Below, in pieces: positions 1 to 12,894 of a DNA stretch of 64,000 nucleotides. The first letter of the stretch is position 1; the number at the start of each line of letters is the position of its first letter. The translations under genes and the position numbers were made by a program. The DNA is from Salvia splendens. Taxonomy: Eukaryota; Streptophyta; Magnoliopsida; Lamiales; Lamiaceae. The notes beneath the pieces were generated by a model. It was not told the DNA's origin. It saw only the letters and a program-made list of their open reading frames with translations, and did not search any database. The DNA is taken from contig NC_056037.1 in the NCBI RefSeq assembly GCF_004379255.2, positions 1,364,001 to 1,428,000 on the forward strand. The letters are read 5' to 3'.

Positions 1-2889
1 TATTTTATTGAATATTACTCCGAGTCTAAAAAATTCTACAAGGAAATATCACTAGGATCTTTTTTCTCCTCAATCTACTCACAACATAATTTAACTGTAT
101 TATCAATTTAAAATATATGTGCAACTAATCAATAATATATTACAATAAGAAATTAGAATATGTCATCATGAAAAATTTAAAAATATATAGTAAATCTAAT
201 TTTAAAACTAGGTGACTGGTGATGACCAAAATTCATGGATTTTCCAAACCATTCACTCTTATTTTTATTATTCATGTATAAAATATTCGCATGTCATCAA
301 TTTTACTCGGACTCTTGACACAAATTTAGCTTAAATTAGCCAATTTTTGTACTTAAATGATTAAATGAACAACAAAAATAAATACGCAGTTCTTTAATAA
401 TTCTAATTCCAATAGATAAATTGCACAAATCTAGCCTAAATGGTGTAAGTCAAATTTTGCTTAAATTAGCCAATTTTATTACTTAAATTGTTAAATGAAC
501 AAAATAAATATACAATTCATTAAATATTTTTAACTCCAAATCCTCCAAAATAAATTGCATAAATTAAGCTATATGGTGCAACTCTGGCACATGGTTGGCG
601 GTGGACACGCGTCCTGAAAGCCGACATCATGTGGAAAACACGTGATCCTTTAATAAATATTTTTCATTTTAATGTAAGTATGTAATACTTAGATTGCTCG
701 TGGTAAATAAATATTGAGTAGTGCTAAATGGTCATATTATGACCAGCCATAATATTAAAAAATTATTAAAATTCTGTGTAATTAATGTAGAATTGATGAA
801 ATTTATGCATCTAGAGAGTATCAATTCTTTAAAGACTAATATACTCTTAAATATTAGAGTAATGCTAAATGGTCATATTATGGTCAGTCATAATATTAAA
901 AAATTATTAAAATTTTGTATAATTAATGTAGAATAGATGAAATTTATGCATCTAGAGAGTAGCAATTCTTTAAAGACTAATATACCCTTAAATATTAAAT
1001 ACTACTTATGTAGAAGTAAAATAAATTGTAAGGATATTATATTTATAAATATTATTAAGTGACACAATATACTTGTACGACAAAATTGCAAGGAGTCTTA
1101 TGTTATAAACAAATTCTCAATTTAAGTATATAATTCAAATTCTCTTTTTTCAGTTTACTATCTTTGTTAACTTATGCTATAGTCAGTTTGAAGTTACATT
1201 AACTGAATTAATCCCAAATGATAATTACGAAAAATAAATTCATAATTTTAATCAATTTTAACTACACTAGTAATATTTAATTCTAACAATATAATCTATC
1301 GTAATTAAAGACATGCATTGATAATGAAATTTACACAACAACAATTATTTAATCTTCCCATATCTGGATAAATTCTTTTAATTAATAACTAAAAATTTAA
1401 TATTACTAATTTTGTATTTAAAATACATCTAATCATAATATTCAAGTAACGTATAAATATTAGTATTAATAAAAATATTATTTTAATATTTTTCGAAGAT
1501 GTGTACTTCAATATTAAAAATTTAATATCATATTTTGATACTATGAATTAATTTATTACATATGTATAATATTCATAATTTATAGTATATAAATTTATAA
1601 TATAATTTATGGTATATAAATATTATTATTGATTTTTGTAACAAATTACTCTAGAAAAGAATGAAATAAATAAATTAAAAAGAAACTACAATTAAAGACT
1701 AAGGGTAGTATTGTTAACTAAATTAAGCATTAAACGAGACAATTAAATTATTAATATCCAAAAATACATATATTTACTGAAATGCCATTTATGGCCAGCC
1801 AAATAGCTTTACCCTTACCCATAAATGTAGATCTAATTGTTACCACGAGTCTACGACAGTATAGAAAAACTAAAAAAAATTGTCTTCGTTTACTATGAAT
1901 AAAAGAAATACTACTATGTGATGCCTGGTTATGAAGAGGCCAAAACTGACACAAATTTAAAATAATTAAAGCTAGAGTTGCTTGTGTTTGCAGGTTGTCA
2001 TCGTATTGTCTAATACATTTCTGTTTGCAGATCCAATGAGATTAATCTAATCTAATCTAATCTAATCTAATCAAATCAAATCAAACGAACAAGATTATTT
2101 TGTCATTTTTCTTTAATTTTCAATAAATGAAAAAAAAATATGTTACTGTTAGTCTGCGATCCAATTAATTAGCAGACAAGTGAACGTGAAACATTTATAA
2201 TCGCGCAGATACCGAAAAAATAATTCTTCCCCATCCAGCCCTTAAGTAATACATTTCAGAAAATTAAAATTTAAAAAATTAAATAAATAAATAGCATAGA
2301 AAATAATAAAGTACAAAAAAATATAAAGAAAATATAATGAAGAATAAAGTAGGAGAGAAAATAAACTTTTTTTTCTACGACAAAAAAGAAATGTATTGGT
2401 TAGCTCGGGGCCAAGGATGGACTTCGGCCCCGTTCCTCCATAAAAGAGGAGGGAACATAGATGAAGAGATGAACAGGTACGCACAAAACTTATAGTAGTC
2501 CATACAAGCAACAAAAATCAAACAATGGTGCTTCCACAAACAAATGCAGAAACACCACCACCTCCACTACAACAAACTCGAATGGCGAAAACCACCAGCC
2601 CTACTCCTACTAAACGCGTGCCAAGTTCGTGTTTCTCTCAAGTATCTAAACAATGTATACATGTATCCGACCTCCCATTTCATAAAAAAGAACCCGGCTA
2701 GGAGAAACGTAGTCTACTCAATATAGCTCCTCGTCTCTTCGTTTTTTGAAGAGATATCTTGAGTAAGGTATCTAACCTGTTTATACGCATACAAGTCTTG
2801 CTGTGTGATGATGGTGTTGATGATCTACGATCCTTGTGCAGTGTACTGCGTGTATTTCTTTTTCTTTCTTTCTTTTCTCGCGTGAGATC
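1..2889. other. AT-rich intergenic DNA, left edge
   Basis: No convincing gene is visible on either strand. The few open frames are short, AT-driven and resemble nothing I recognise. The stretch holds a 141-bp tandem duplication near 708-993 (listed separately) and a run of the pentamer ATCTA drifting to ATCAA at about 2042-2086. The last 350 bases lie downstream of the galactosyltransferase stop codon and probably include its 3' UTR and polyadenylation region. Confidence 0.6.
708..993. repeat. Direct tandem duplication, period about 141 bp
   Basis: Two adjacent copies of an AT-rich unit can be aligned by eye. Both contain TGCTAAATGGTCATATTATG (at 722 and 863), followed by a shared stretch ending in ATGCATCTAGAGAGTA and AATTCTTTAAAGACTAATAT. 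They differ at scattered single bases, so the duplication is not brand new. No coding function is apparent; the open frame over it is an accident of composition. Confidence 0.85.
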
Positions 2890-5800
2890 CTACAATAAAG
2901 CATGCCAAAGGGCCTCTTCTCCTTCACCACATTGTTCGTGTACGAATTTGATCTTTTCTACTGATTTGCAGATTCCACTGCAGCTCCAATCGAATGAGGC
3001 GATGCACACATTGCCTGCTTGTGCCTTCCATTCACAATCTGCAAATTGGCAACACGGAGTATAAATCTCGAGGCATTATAGTGGAGAAGCTTATCCTCGT
3101 CTGAAATTACACACGGATCCTCTATCATAGTTTTCTACGTCCCACTATTAGTTTTTTGTCGTTTTTCTGTTTCTATTAAGTTCTCGTATACCTGGCGGAG
3201 TACCACAACACATATTACGCTCGTCAATGTGCTCGACTTCAAGACCAATAAGCCAAGAACCAAGCGACACATCTTCATTGGCATACTTGTGCAGTATGTG
3301 CCTACAGATTGCAATTGTCGTTATTGTGTGTTATATTGCAATTGCATAGACAGAAAGCAAAATCGAGTTCGACTACACATTATATTGCAATTGCATAGAC
3401 AGCAAAATTGAGCTCGACTACACACCACGCCACTTCATACACCACGCCACTTCATATGTACCTATCATGGCAACTATAAACCAAATATAGGAAAAATATA
3501 AAAAAATCAACTTTGTTTTAGGTCTTTTTAGCTTCATCAATAGCTTTCAAAGAGGTCTTGCTTCTTTTCTTTTTTTTTTGTTCGAGTTTGTGTTCATGAG
3601 AAAAGAGTTTTGTTTCTCCAACTTCACAACATACACCAGTTGATGCACAAAACAAAAGAAGCACGAGTGTGTAAGACCAAAAGCAGGAGATTCTTACTGG
3701 TTAATCGAGATGTAAGTTGCCAGATCCTTCGAAATGGCATAAATCTGCCCAGTTGCATGTCGGAAATATTTATTTCCGTCTTCTCCGAATTTCCAGTACT
3801 CGGGCTCGTGGTACTTAACAGACCTAAAGAAAGAACATATCCAGTTAGTAAAAATCCAAAATTAAGGGACATGAAAGGGTATCAGTTCATTGAGTCTTGA
3901 CGATTACTTCTGAGCAAGAACGGGTCCGGATTTCATACAACCGATGTAGACTCTGGGTTTTGATCGATGACGAGCAAGAGTTGCAGCAAAAGTACCTGTA
4001 GAATCACTCACAGTTCAATTGCAAGATAAATATTTAGACTGAACTATATGAAGGTGAGGCATTAATGGCAGGGGGAATTACCCAAATTAACATAAACATC
4101 ATCATCCACCTTCACGTAAAAATCAGCATCCCACTTCGCAACCGCAGTGGCAAAGAAAATCTTTGTTTTTGCCGACAATTCATGATATCCCTCAACGTGT
4201 TCCTGCAATATTTTATGCCGCGGTGAAGGTTTTCAATGAGGGAGAAGACAAAAGAAGGGTGTTGGGCAGAAATGTTTGTACCAGCCTAAGAAAGTCCTTA
4301 TGTTGAGCTTCTTCAGAGTCGAGAGCTCTATCCAATATGCTGTTCGACGTTGCACTGATCAATCAAGAAGCTACCTTGTTAGTTCATTTCACTTCATGCA
4401 GTAAACATTTGAAAAAAAAAATATTCAGAAAATCATCGAATGGTAAAATTCGTCCATTTAATCGCGAAGAACTATTCAGCAACTAGCAACAATACCCTCC
4501 TGTCACATAATGCCTATCCACGTCAACTTTTTTTATAATGTCCTCGATTCACATCAACATAGTCCCTTAAAGAGTACTCGAATCTCACAATCTAGGCCAC
4601 AACCTACCAGGACTAATTCCAAATCTTATTCTTATCCAAACTTCACAGTTTAAGGTACGAATCAAGATAAAGAGGAAATATTCAAGCCAATGAAATCAAT
4701 GGGAGGAAATTCTATAAATTCTACAATATTTTAAGGAAGCATATATAAAGGAAAAAAAATTCAATGGCACAAAATTTCCAACTTTACTATTAGCAGTAGC
4801 ATATACCTGTGGCCAATCATAAACCTCACAACAATCCCCTTCTCGTCCTCCAATCTGCGGAGTTTATCACCTGAAAATACAAACAATCACAGATCAGTTT
4901 CTCCTAAGCATACAAGAATATGCTTCCATTCAGACGTGTTACCTTGAGGCATCCATGTTTCCCGGACAGAATCACGCCTCTTTCGACTACTGAAAGCTGT
5001 GTTTATACCAATGACCATGAATGCCTTCTTCCTGACAGGCTCTTGATTAGCAGTTGGCAAAGGGACATCGTCTCTACTCTTCTCTTGAACACTTCTAGAT
5101 GCAGAGAGCTCCATCTGGAGCATCGAAATCGATTTGTCCAATCCTCTGAATCAACACCACAATTAGATTTTACCATCGTTTAGCTTTGGTACTTTTATAT
5201 ATGGGTAGAAAACTCACTGGATTGCTTCATGTGTTTTATAAACCTCCTTCATTACATCATTCCTATCTTCTGCCTTCTACAGATGTACATACAATTATAC
5301 AAATATACAATTAATTCGTATCTTCTGCCTTCTACAGATGTGCATACAAATATACAATTAATTGAATACATATAAATTTATAAGGATAACCGTTAATTTC
5401 TGGTCAAATCCACGACTTTTGAAAAGTTATGATCTTATATTTACGGTTTCAAAAGCTACGGGACTAATTAGAACTCAACGAAAAATGTGATTTAAATGAC
5501 AATTTTTGCAATTAATAAATGCCTCAAAAAAAACTAGAGAGATTTGAATCAAAAAGGGCTTTAGAATCTAGAGCAAAAATGAGAGTGATAGCAATCAGAT
5601 TGGGAAAAGTAAGATAACTTTAGCTGATCTAATCCAAAAAACTGAATCTCTAACCCAAAAATAAATAAAAATCCAACCTTTTTCTTAGTATTGCAATCCT
5701 CGGAAACGATCTGCAGCTCCTGATCCCTTCTTTGCTGAGTTATGAGCTGACGTTTCGATTCCAACGAACCCCAAAATCTGCAAAATCAACCACGCGGAAT

Positions 5801-5956
5801 CAATAATTACAGCTAAATCCCCAAAATTGACAATAGAAAATCACGAATTTTCGAAGCAAACACGCACTTGTTGGTGAAGACCATGCCAATCAGGAAGAAG
5901 GAAATGGAGAAAATGGGAATCCATTTCGCTGAAACCTTGGCATTTTTACCCTTCAT
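2890..5956 (-). CDS. Beta-1,3-galactosyltransferase (GT31 family)
   Basis: Predicted Golgi type II glycosyltransferase that adds beta-1,3-linked galactose to glycoprotein glycans or arabinogalactan-type acceptors; the exact acceptor cannot be read from sequence. Coding exons (minus strand, 5' to 3'): 5956-5868, 5777-5678, 5276-5218, 5145-4943, 4870-4807, 4354-4282, 4202-4082, 3995-3908, 3823-3698, 3301-3192, 3038-2890. Every junction is GT-AG and the sum is 1182 nt, 393 aa, close to the usual plant length of about 385. Residues 10-29 form the membrane anchor, followed by the DUF4094-type stem. The galactosyltransferase fold begins near [20 protein letters not shown]. The metal-binding motif is VDDD (D229-D231). 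The cysteine-rich C-terminus ([17 protein letters not shown]) ends in ALWHALL. A GAGATG microsatellite lies in the 5' UTR near 6076-6110. The gene looks intact. Confidence 0.93.
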
Positions 5957-6231
5957 CGCTTCTTCTCTTCTTCCCCTTCTTCGATTCGGTAGACGGAATC
6001 GCGAAGGAGAAAGAGAAGAGGCAAAATCCAGAATTCGAACTGGATTATTTGTCCGAAATCTGGGATGAATCCACTCGGAGATGGAGATGGAGATGGAGAT
6101 GGAGATGGAGATTGAGCTGGGAGAAGATGGAGGAAGAATGTCTATTGAAATTCGGGATAAAATCACAACATAAATTATAGTGAAGTGAAATACTTGTCTA
6201 ATTTGAAAATTCGAATTCTTGTTTTTATTAA

Positions 6232-6395
6232 GGCGATGTTTGGTTGCCAAGATAAAATAATATGAAGATATAATCTAAGATTGAGTCGTGCGATTATTTT
6301 AATTATAGATGTTAGTAATCCATCTAGAATTGAATTATGGGATTAAATCTCATGAACCAAGCATATAAACAATCTTGCAAACCGAACACCCCGAG
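6232..6395. mobile_element. MITE-like remnant with weak terminal inverted repeats
   Basis: The left end reads GATGTTTGGTTGCCAAGATA. The right end, reverse-complemented, reads GGGGTGTTCGGTTTGCAAGA, so the ends form an imperfect inverted repeat about 165 bp apart. The interior is AT-rich and non-coding. A sequence with closely related ends lies at 24337-24540. I cannot see a clear target-site duplication, so the superfamily is not assigned. Confidence 0.45.
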
Positions 6396-8209
6396 AGTAC
6401 TTGCCAAATTGCCACCAAAATTATCAATTTTCTTCAAATTTTGGTTCATATCATAATTATAGTAATAGTAATAGATGTGATAGTCGAAAATTCATATAAT
6501 TACGTACATTTGAAATCATAGGTAGTCGTCTATATGTGTAAATAAAACGATATACTATATTTATAAAGAAAACAATATCAGTTTGTTGAACAATTTATAA
6601 TGTAATAGGGATACTATATATGCGTGAATATATTGTTTATAGAACAATTCATAACAAATTCAGATTTTATGATTTTTTTATTGATCTAAAAAATTGCATA
6701 ATGAACCTATATTTGGCAATACATTATTAGGAATATTATTTTGGCAATTTGCTCATTTAATTTCACTTACTATGCTACTGATGCTACTTTCGTCCAGTGT
6801 CAATAATTTTGATTGTGGACAATGCTAATTTAATACTAAATTAATGAAATTTAAAAGAAATAAAAAACAAATAAATAATTAAAATATTATAAGTGAAAAA
6901 TTGGATCTAACTATTCAAAAGACCAACTACTTTTTTTTATGGACGATATCAAAAGAAAAGAAGAATTGTCAATAATTTCTAACGAAACTAGGTATGTTTG
7001 GCAAGATATTAGGTGGGTCATGTGTCATATGCTAGAGGCACGATTTGTCAAATTAGTTAATTTAATATTAATTTATTGTGTTGTAACTATTTAATTTCAT
7101 CCTAATGGGTTATTTGATGTAACTATAATCTATATCATGATATAGTGTAGTTTGTGGTTATTTAAGTGCTAAAAACATAATTTCCCGTAAAATATGAGTT
7201 GTAAGGTAATTTAAATCAAAGTTCCATAAATGGAATGTTAATTACATTTAATGAAGATGCAGTTTCATATTTATATTTTTATTAGTGGTTAGTTATAGTA
7301 TGAGTTACTAGGCACTTAAATAAGAGGGAAGATTGTTTAATGGTCCATTTATTAGCTTGATAATGGAGTACTATTTATTAACCTAACACATCTCAGCCAA
7401 AATAATTTCATTTCAGCAAAAAATGAAGGTGAAACAGTTTTTATGCGATAATAAATATAATTAAAATCAAGCTCTTTAGGTAATATTTCTCCATTGGTAT
7501 ATTTAAAATTTTTGGGTTTGTGAATCACACATTATACAAAGTGAGAATCAAAACTTGTTAAAATGAAACGCTGCACGTTCTCTTCGCAAATTCATAGCTA
7601 GTTATGATACAACAGTAAAAAACAACTTATAGAATTATGAGAAATCACATGCACTATAAGAAAAAATCTGATAAAGACACTTTTTAATGCTATTAAGGAC
7701 GTTAATTCGTATGTTTAAATTATACCATCAACGCTTCATAAATTGTTCTTATTATTAGTGTCCCAGCTAAAATTAGGAGACACAAATAGAAACGTCTTAA
7801 AAAACAAAAGATTAAGATAATTTGCTTTCAACTTAGAGACACTTTCTTTTACATCTTTAATTATTGTTATTACAAAAAATCAAACTCTAATTATTAGGAA
7901 CGCTTTCTTTTACGTCTTAAACCCTAATAATTGCATTTCAATTTCAGTGTACCCAAAATAAAAGTATTTTATAGTGATACACTTTTTTGAACCATGCTAA
8001 TAGATTGAATTTGAAAATAACACAGAATCATAAACATCTGTCCGACCTCAGCCCAATAGGTTGGAAGATGGGCTTTGGGGCCGTAATGTTCTCTTAATAT
8101 AGATAATTATGTAATATTCATTACTATTATATTGGTATAATTATACTAATAATTATTATTATAAATAATAATAGAAATATATAATGTTACTTTCATATTA
8201 TATTTACAG

Positions 8210-8259
<50 letters not shown>

Positions 8260-8655
8260 GCATAAAGTAATAAAATTATAGTATCAAATGTCTAATTAAT
8301 TTTTAGAATTCTAATTAATTTCCCAGTTTAATTAAAAAATTAAAACAAACATTGAATTTTACTTTTCATAAACAAAATCCTAACAAATAAACTCTAGATT
8401 TAAAAGTAAGTGTATTTTTAATATCCTAAAGAAATTTAAAAATTAAAGAATCAGATTTTTTTACAGGCAAAATCCTAACAGCTAAAAATTGAATTTTAAA
8501 AATTAAAGACAAAATCCTAACAAATAAAAATTGGATTTTAAAAGTAAAGTTCATTTTCCAAATTTTTTTTTTTTTTTTTTTGCATTTTTGAGGTTCCGTG
8601 TACAATTTTAATTGAAGGAGGGTTTTTCATTTACATTTTTTCTCCCTTTTTTCAC
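6396..8655. other. Intergenic DNA between galactosyltransferase and eRF1
   Basis: AT-rich with no gene that I can support. It holds a CACTA-like element (7652-7976), a run of about 15 ATT triplets (about 8214-8259) and three partial repeats of a motif resembling AAAATCCTAACAAATAAA near 8380-8550. The last few hundred bases are the eRF1 promoter region; the genes on either side are divergent and so may share it. Confidence 0.6.
7652..7976. mobile_element. CACTA-like non-autonomous element
   Basis: Starts with CACTATAAGAAAA and ends with TTTTATAGTG, the inverted-repeat signature of plant CACTA (En/Spm) elements. The 325-bp interior is non-coding and holds internal repeats around TTTTACGTCTTAA. 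The flanking trinucleotides are ATG and ATA, so a 3-bp target-site duplication is at best imperfect. Either an old insertion or a fragment. Confidence 0.55.
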
Positions 8656-9938
8656 ACTATATATATTTGGTAGATTGTTTTCGCTATCTAGCACCGCTGC
8701 TGCCGCGTATCCATTACGCTTTTGCTCTCATCGTCCGAGGTAATTCTCTGATTTTTGCCCCTTTTTTTTGTTTTTACATATTTGATTGAATATCCGTGTA
8801 TCCGATTTTTGGTTTCTGATTGATGTGTTTCGGTTTTGAGTGTGTTTTTATTTTTAATATATATCCGATGATTGCTCCATACACGTTTGATCGACATATA
8901 GTTTTTGCTTTTTGTTGAGCTGTTCGATTATTTTTCGTGGATTTAGATCACAGCAGAGCTATGTATAATTCAAAGGAATCACGATTTTTTGTGATATGCT
9001 TTGCATGAATCTATTTAACTTTAGCTGATTCAAAGCCCTATATCCGTAGAATTCTGGCATATTTGAGATGTTTGTCATGCACAGTAATTTATCATGTATA
9101 GTTATTTTCCAGAAATAAGCGAAGTTCATTAGAATTGTTAATCCACTTGGAGTAATCTCAGGATCCTTCAATTTTTATTTTATTTTTATTTTTATTTTGT
9201 TTTGTTTCTTGTACCTTGGTTGTGCTGAACTTGAATTTGTTGAAAATTTCTGATGTCAGAATTATTTGTTCAAATGAAACTGTATGTTAGATGCATGGTT
9301 TGCCTTGCTGTGAAACATATGGAATAAGACACTACTTTCTCATCAGTTGCTGTACCTATTTTGGAGATCAGGCTATACTACTATGTGTTTGTTTTCACTA
9401 CCATATGCACATGGTATACATGTATTTTCGCTGTGCCAATTACTCTGGGCCAACAATTTCTATGCACATGTTTAGATGATTTCCTTCCACCATTTATTTC
9501 ACGAGACTAACTTCTACGATTGATTTACTTGTTATTATTGGACGGCTTGGCATATGAACCTTGGTTGTACGTTCTTGTATAATTGTAGTCGTTACATTCA
9601 TATTTTAAGAGTTTATGGGTTCGAAGAATTATTTTAAGGGATGGCTGATGGTTGTGTTATTTTATATTATTTTTAATATATTTTTCTCTCACCAAATTTG
9701 GCGATCCATTGTTTTTTTCCTCATTATCAAATTTTGTGTTGACATTTGTATTATGATTGGCTTGTACTTTCATAACACAAATCTCATGTCTCAGTTTTCA
9801 GCTCAAACAGGCTATGCTATTTTATTAGCTTTATTTACTACACGTTTTACCACCAGAATTCTGTTGGTTGTTTAACCGTTGTTCTTTTTGGATCAATTGC
9901 AGAACTCTTCTGCTGCTTTAATTTTCCATTTGAGAACA
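8656..9938 (+). promoter_or_regulatory. eRF1 promoter, 5' UTR and 5'-UTR intron
   Basis: A TATA-like CTATATATATT lies near 8658. The untranslated leader runs to CGTCCGAG and is followed by a donor GTAATTC at 8740. The intron (8740-9902) ends in TTTTTGGATCAATTGCAG, and the second exon carries 36 bases before the ATG. Leader introns are common in plant housekeeping genes and often raise expression. An 86-codon hydrophobic open frame in the intron (9615-9875) is not supported as a gene. Confidence 0.7.
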
Positions 9939-11252
9939 ATGGCTGATGGTCATGAAACTGATAAGAATATTGAGATATGGAAAATCAAGAAACTCATCAA
10001 GGCTCTGGAAGCAGCTCGAGGTAATGGAACCAGCATGATTTCTCTTATCATGCCTCCTCGCGATCAAGTCTCTCGTGTCACCAAGATGCTTGGAGATGAA
10101 TTCGGAACTGCATCTAACATCAAAAGCAGAGTCAATCGCCAATCTGTTCTCGGTGCAATTACATCAGCTCAGCAGAGGCTGAAATTGTACAACAAGGTTC
10201 CTCCGAATGGTCTCGTTCTCTACACTGGAACCATTGTTACTGATGACGGGAAGGAAAAGAAGGTAACAATTGACTTTGAGCCATTCAGGCCCATAAATGC
10301 GTCTCTTTATCTATGTGACAACAAATTCCACACCGAGGCTCTGAATGAACTTTTAGAATCAGATGATAAGTTTGGCTTTATTGTTATGGATGGTAATGGG
10401 ACTCTCTTTGGAACACTGAGCGGTAATACTAGGGAGATTCTTCACAAATTTACTGTGGACCTCCCTAAGAAGCATGGAAGAGGAGGGCAATCTGCACTGC
10501 GTTTTGCTCGACTCCGCATGGAGAAGCGCCATAACTATGTTCGGAAAACCGCAGAGCTTGCCACCCAATTTTACATCAATTCTCAGACAAGCCAACCCAA
10601 TGTTTCTGGACTCATTCTGGCTGGTTCTGCCGACTTCAAGACCGAGCTCAGTCAGTCTGATATGTTTGACCCTCGTTTACAGGCGAAAATTCTGAATGTG
10701 GTGGATGTTTCATATGGAGGGGAAAATGGTTTCAATCAGGCAATTGAGCTGTCTGCGGAGATCCTTTCCAATGTGAAGTTCATACAAGAGAAGCGTTTAA
10801 TTGGCAAGTACTTTGAGGAGATTAGTCAGGATACTGGAAAGTATGTCTTTGGTGTTGAAGACACATTGAAAGTTCTTGAAATGGGTGCTGTTGAGACGCT
10901 TATTGTTTGGGAAAATCTGGACATGACCAGATACACGCTGAAGAACACTGTAACCGGTGAAGTTCTCATAAAACACTTCAACAAGGAGCAGGAGTCTGTG
11001 CAAAGTAACTTCCGTGATCCAGCTACAAATGCTGAACTAGAGGTACAGGAAAAGATGTCGCTGCTTGAATGGTTTGCCAATGAGTATAGACGTTTTGGCT
11101 GCACTCTTGAGTTTGTCACCAACAAATCACAAGAAGGGTCGCAATTCTGCCGTGGTTTTGGAGGAATAGGAGGAATCCTGCGCTATCAGTTGGATGTTCG
11201 AGCTTTTGATGAACTTTCCGATGATGGAGAAGCTTATGAAGATTCTGAATAG
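9939..11252 (+). CDS. eRF1: Eukaryotic peptide chain release factor subunit 1 (eRF1)
   Basis: Cytosolic class I release factor: it reads all three stop codons in the ribosomal A site and triggers peptide release together with the GTPase eRF3. The coding region is one uninterrupted exon of 437 aa, the normal length for plants. The N domain carries NIKS (60-63) and YLCDNKF (124-130), both needed for stop-codon recognition. The M domain carries the catalytic GGQ (182-184) inside RGGQS. The C domain ends in an acidic tail ([11 protein letters not shown]) that contacts eRF3. The ATG at 9939 was chosen because [19 protein letters not shown] is the conserved eRF1 N-terminus; the in-frame codons upstream belong to the leader. 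Nothing suggests damage. Confidence 0.98.
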   Translation: MADGHETDKNIEIWKIKKLIKALEAARGNGTSMISLIMPPRDQVSRVTKMLGDEFGTASNIKSRVNRQSVLGAITSAQQRLKLYNKVPPNGLVLYTGTIVTDDGKEKKVTIDFEPFRPINASLYLCDNKFHTEALNELLESDDKFGFIVMDGNGTLFGTLSGNTREILHKFTVDLPKKHGRGGQSALRFARLRMEKRHNYVRKTAELATQFYINSQTSQPNVSGLILAGSADFKTELSQSDMFDPRLQAKILNVVDVSYGGENGFNQAIELSAEILSNVKFIQEKRLIGKYFEEISQDTGKYVFGVEDTLKVLEMGAVETLIVWENLDMTRYTLKNTVTGEVLIKHFNKEQESVQSNFRDPATNAELEVQEKMSLLEWFANEYRRFGCTLEFVTNKSQEGSQFCRGFGGIGGILRYQLDVRAFDELSDDGEAYEDSE

Positions 11253-12794
11253 CAATCAATCAACTTTTCTAATCCCAGTGCAGGCTTCAGGGATGGAGCG
11301 GAGGCACTGCACTGGAGCGGGGGGGCTCGCCCCTCTGACTATGCCGCTCGGACTATATTGAAAGAAAAAGATGGAGCGAAGCAAGATGAGGTCTAGTGCC
11401 TGCATTTTCTTAACATTATGTATATGTAGGAGATCAACCATAAAATTGATGATCTGCAAAATAAAAATGTTCTAATTTATTTTCTCCATGTCTCCCCGGT
11501 GCAGGATCATGGTCAAGCATATGTGGAAGGGAAGAGAGATGGTGCTTGAGGAAGATATAATATGATTGGCTAAGTGCTTTGGCCGCATGGGCGAGGTAAT
11601 ATAGGGATGCCCTATGTGCTTTGTCTGTGAGGGCCGTATTTCTCTGTTGCATGAGGTGGTCTTATGCTGGAGTCGTATTATTATATATATGCGTTATGGA
11701 GACGATGTTTTGATCGAACATTTCCTATGTTGATGTTTAATGCTCGGGTTGTTTTAAATTGAGTGTCTGTCTTGTTTGAACTTTACTTCCAGACTGTGTT
11801 GGGAACAGTTTAGTGTCATGTAATAAGAACTGCATTTGCTGATGCAGCAGATTTCGACTATGTTATTATTATGTGTTTGGTTTGGTCAAATAAATTGCCT
11901 GTAAAGTCTTTAGTTACATTTGTGATTGTGACTACAGTTTCTAGCAAATTATGCTATAATATGAATACTGTCTTTTTAATACGAGCTGTGCATGAAATTT
12001 GATGGATATAAACTTTTAGTGTTAGACATGTTTTTCAAAATGTAAATATCTTTGCTTTCAAAAGTTTCTCCTTTTTAAATTTTATCCTCTATTTTGTCAT
12101 GTTAACCAACTTTTAGTTTAAGAAATTCAAGATTACGAGGGTTGGCACATAACAAGTAGAGTTTATTTAAAGATACATACTTTCCTCATCCCATTCAAAA
12201 TCAAAACATAAACGATTCTTTTGTCCATCCCATGAGACACAAACGTTTTTTTCCCCACTAATCTACCAATCGTTACAATAGCATTCTTAACCCCATTAAA
12301 AACATAAACGATTATTTTGTCCATTCCATAAAAACACATTTTTTCCCACACTAATCTACCACAAATTGTTACTCCATATACTAATCACTATATAGTCTAT
12401 ACAATAAGTACAATCTATGAAGTCGAGTCTTTTCTTCAGTCCCAATAAAACAATTTCGTTTACTAACGATACAAATAACATTTTTTTTTACCTGAAGATT
12501 TGTTAACGTTTTCATGGCCCGATAATATATGAAATTCATATTTTTGGATGGCTAGTAAAAAAAAAAGGCTTATTGTTAAAATTTAATGGTGTATTATAAT
12601 TAGAAAAACACTACTAATATTTTTCAATTCAGAAAAAATCCCACGACCTCTTAAAAGTTTTTATAAGCATTGTTACACTTACACATCTAAAAATTTCTAA
12701 ATTTATTTTGGGTCGACTAATGGAGTTAATTTCAAATAAAAATGTGATCTTGATTTAAAGTACATAAAAAAAAAACTTCATTTTACAGTATAAA
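11253..12794. other. eRF1 3' region and intergenic DNA
   Basis: The first 600 bases are probably the eRF1 3' UTR, extending to around 11880. Further on, 12170-12375 holds two diverged copies of a unit containing ACATAAACGATT, TTTTGTCCAT and CACTAATCTACCA, probably an old tandem duplication or MITE remnant. No gene is seen. AAACCCTAA, a motif common just upstream of plant start sites, lies near 12806 at the start of the next locus. Confidence 0.55.
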
Positions 12795-12894
12795 ATGCCA
12801 GGACTAAACCCTAATTCGATCCATTCCTCTTATTCAGGATCTCATTTGCGAAATGGGCAGCCGTGCGCCTCCGCAGCTCCGCCACATTTCCTAA

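Noticed and set aside
9615..9875. 86-codon hydrophobic open frame before eRF1
   Set aside because: It lies wholly within the 5'-UTR intron of eRF1, is T-rich, and its hydrophobicity follows from composition.
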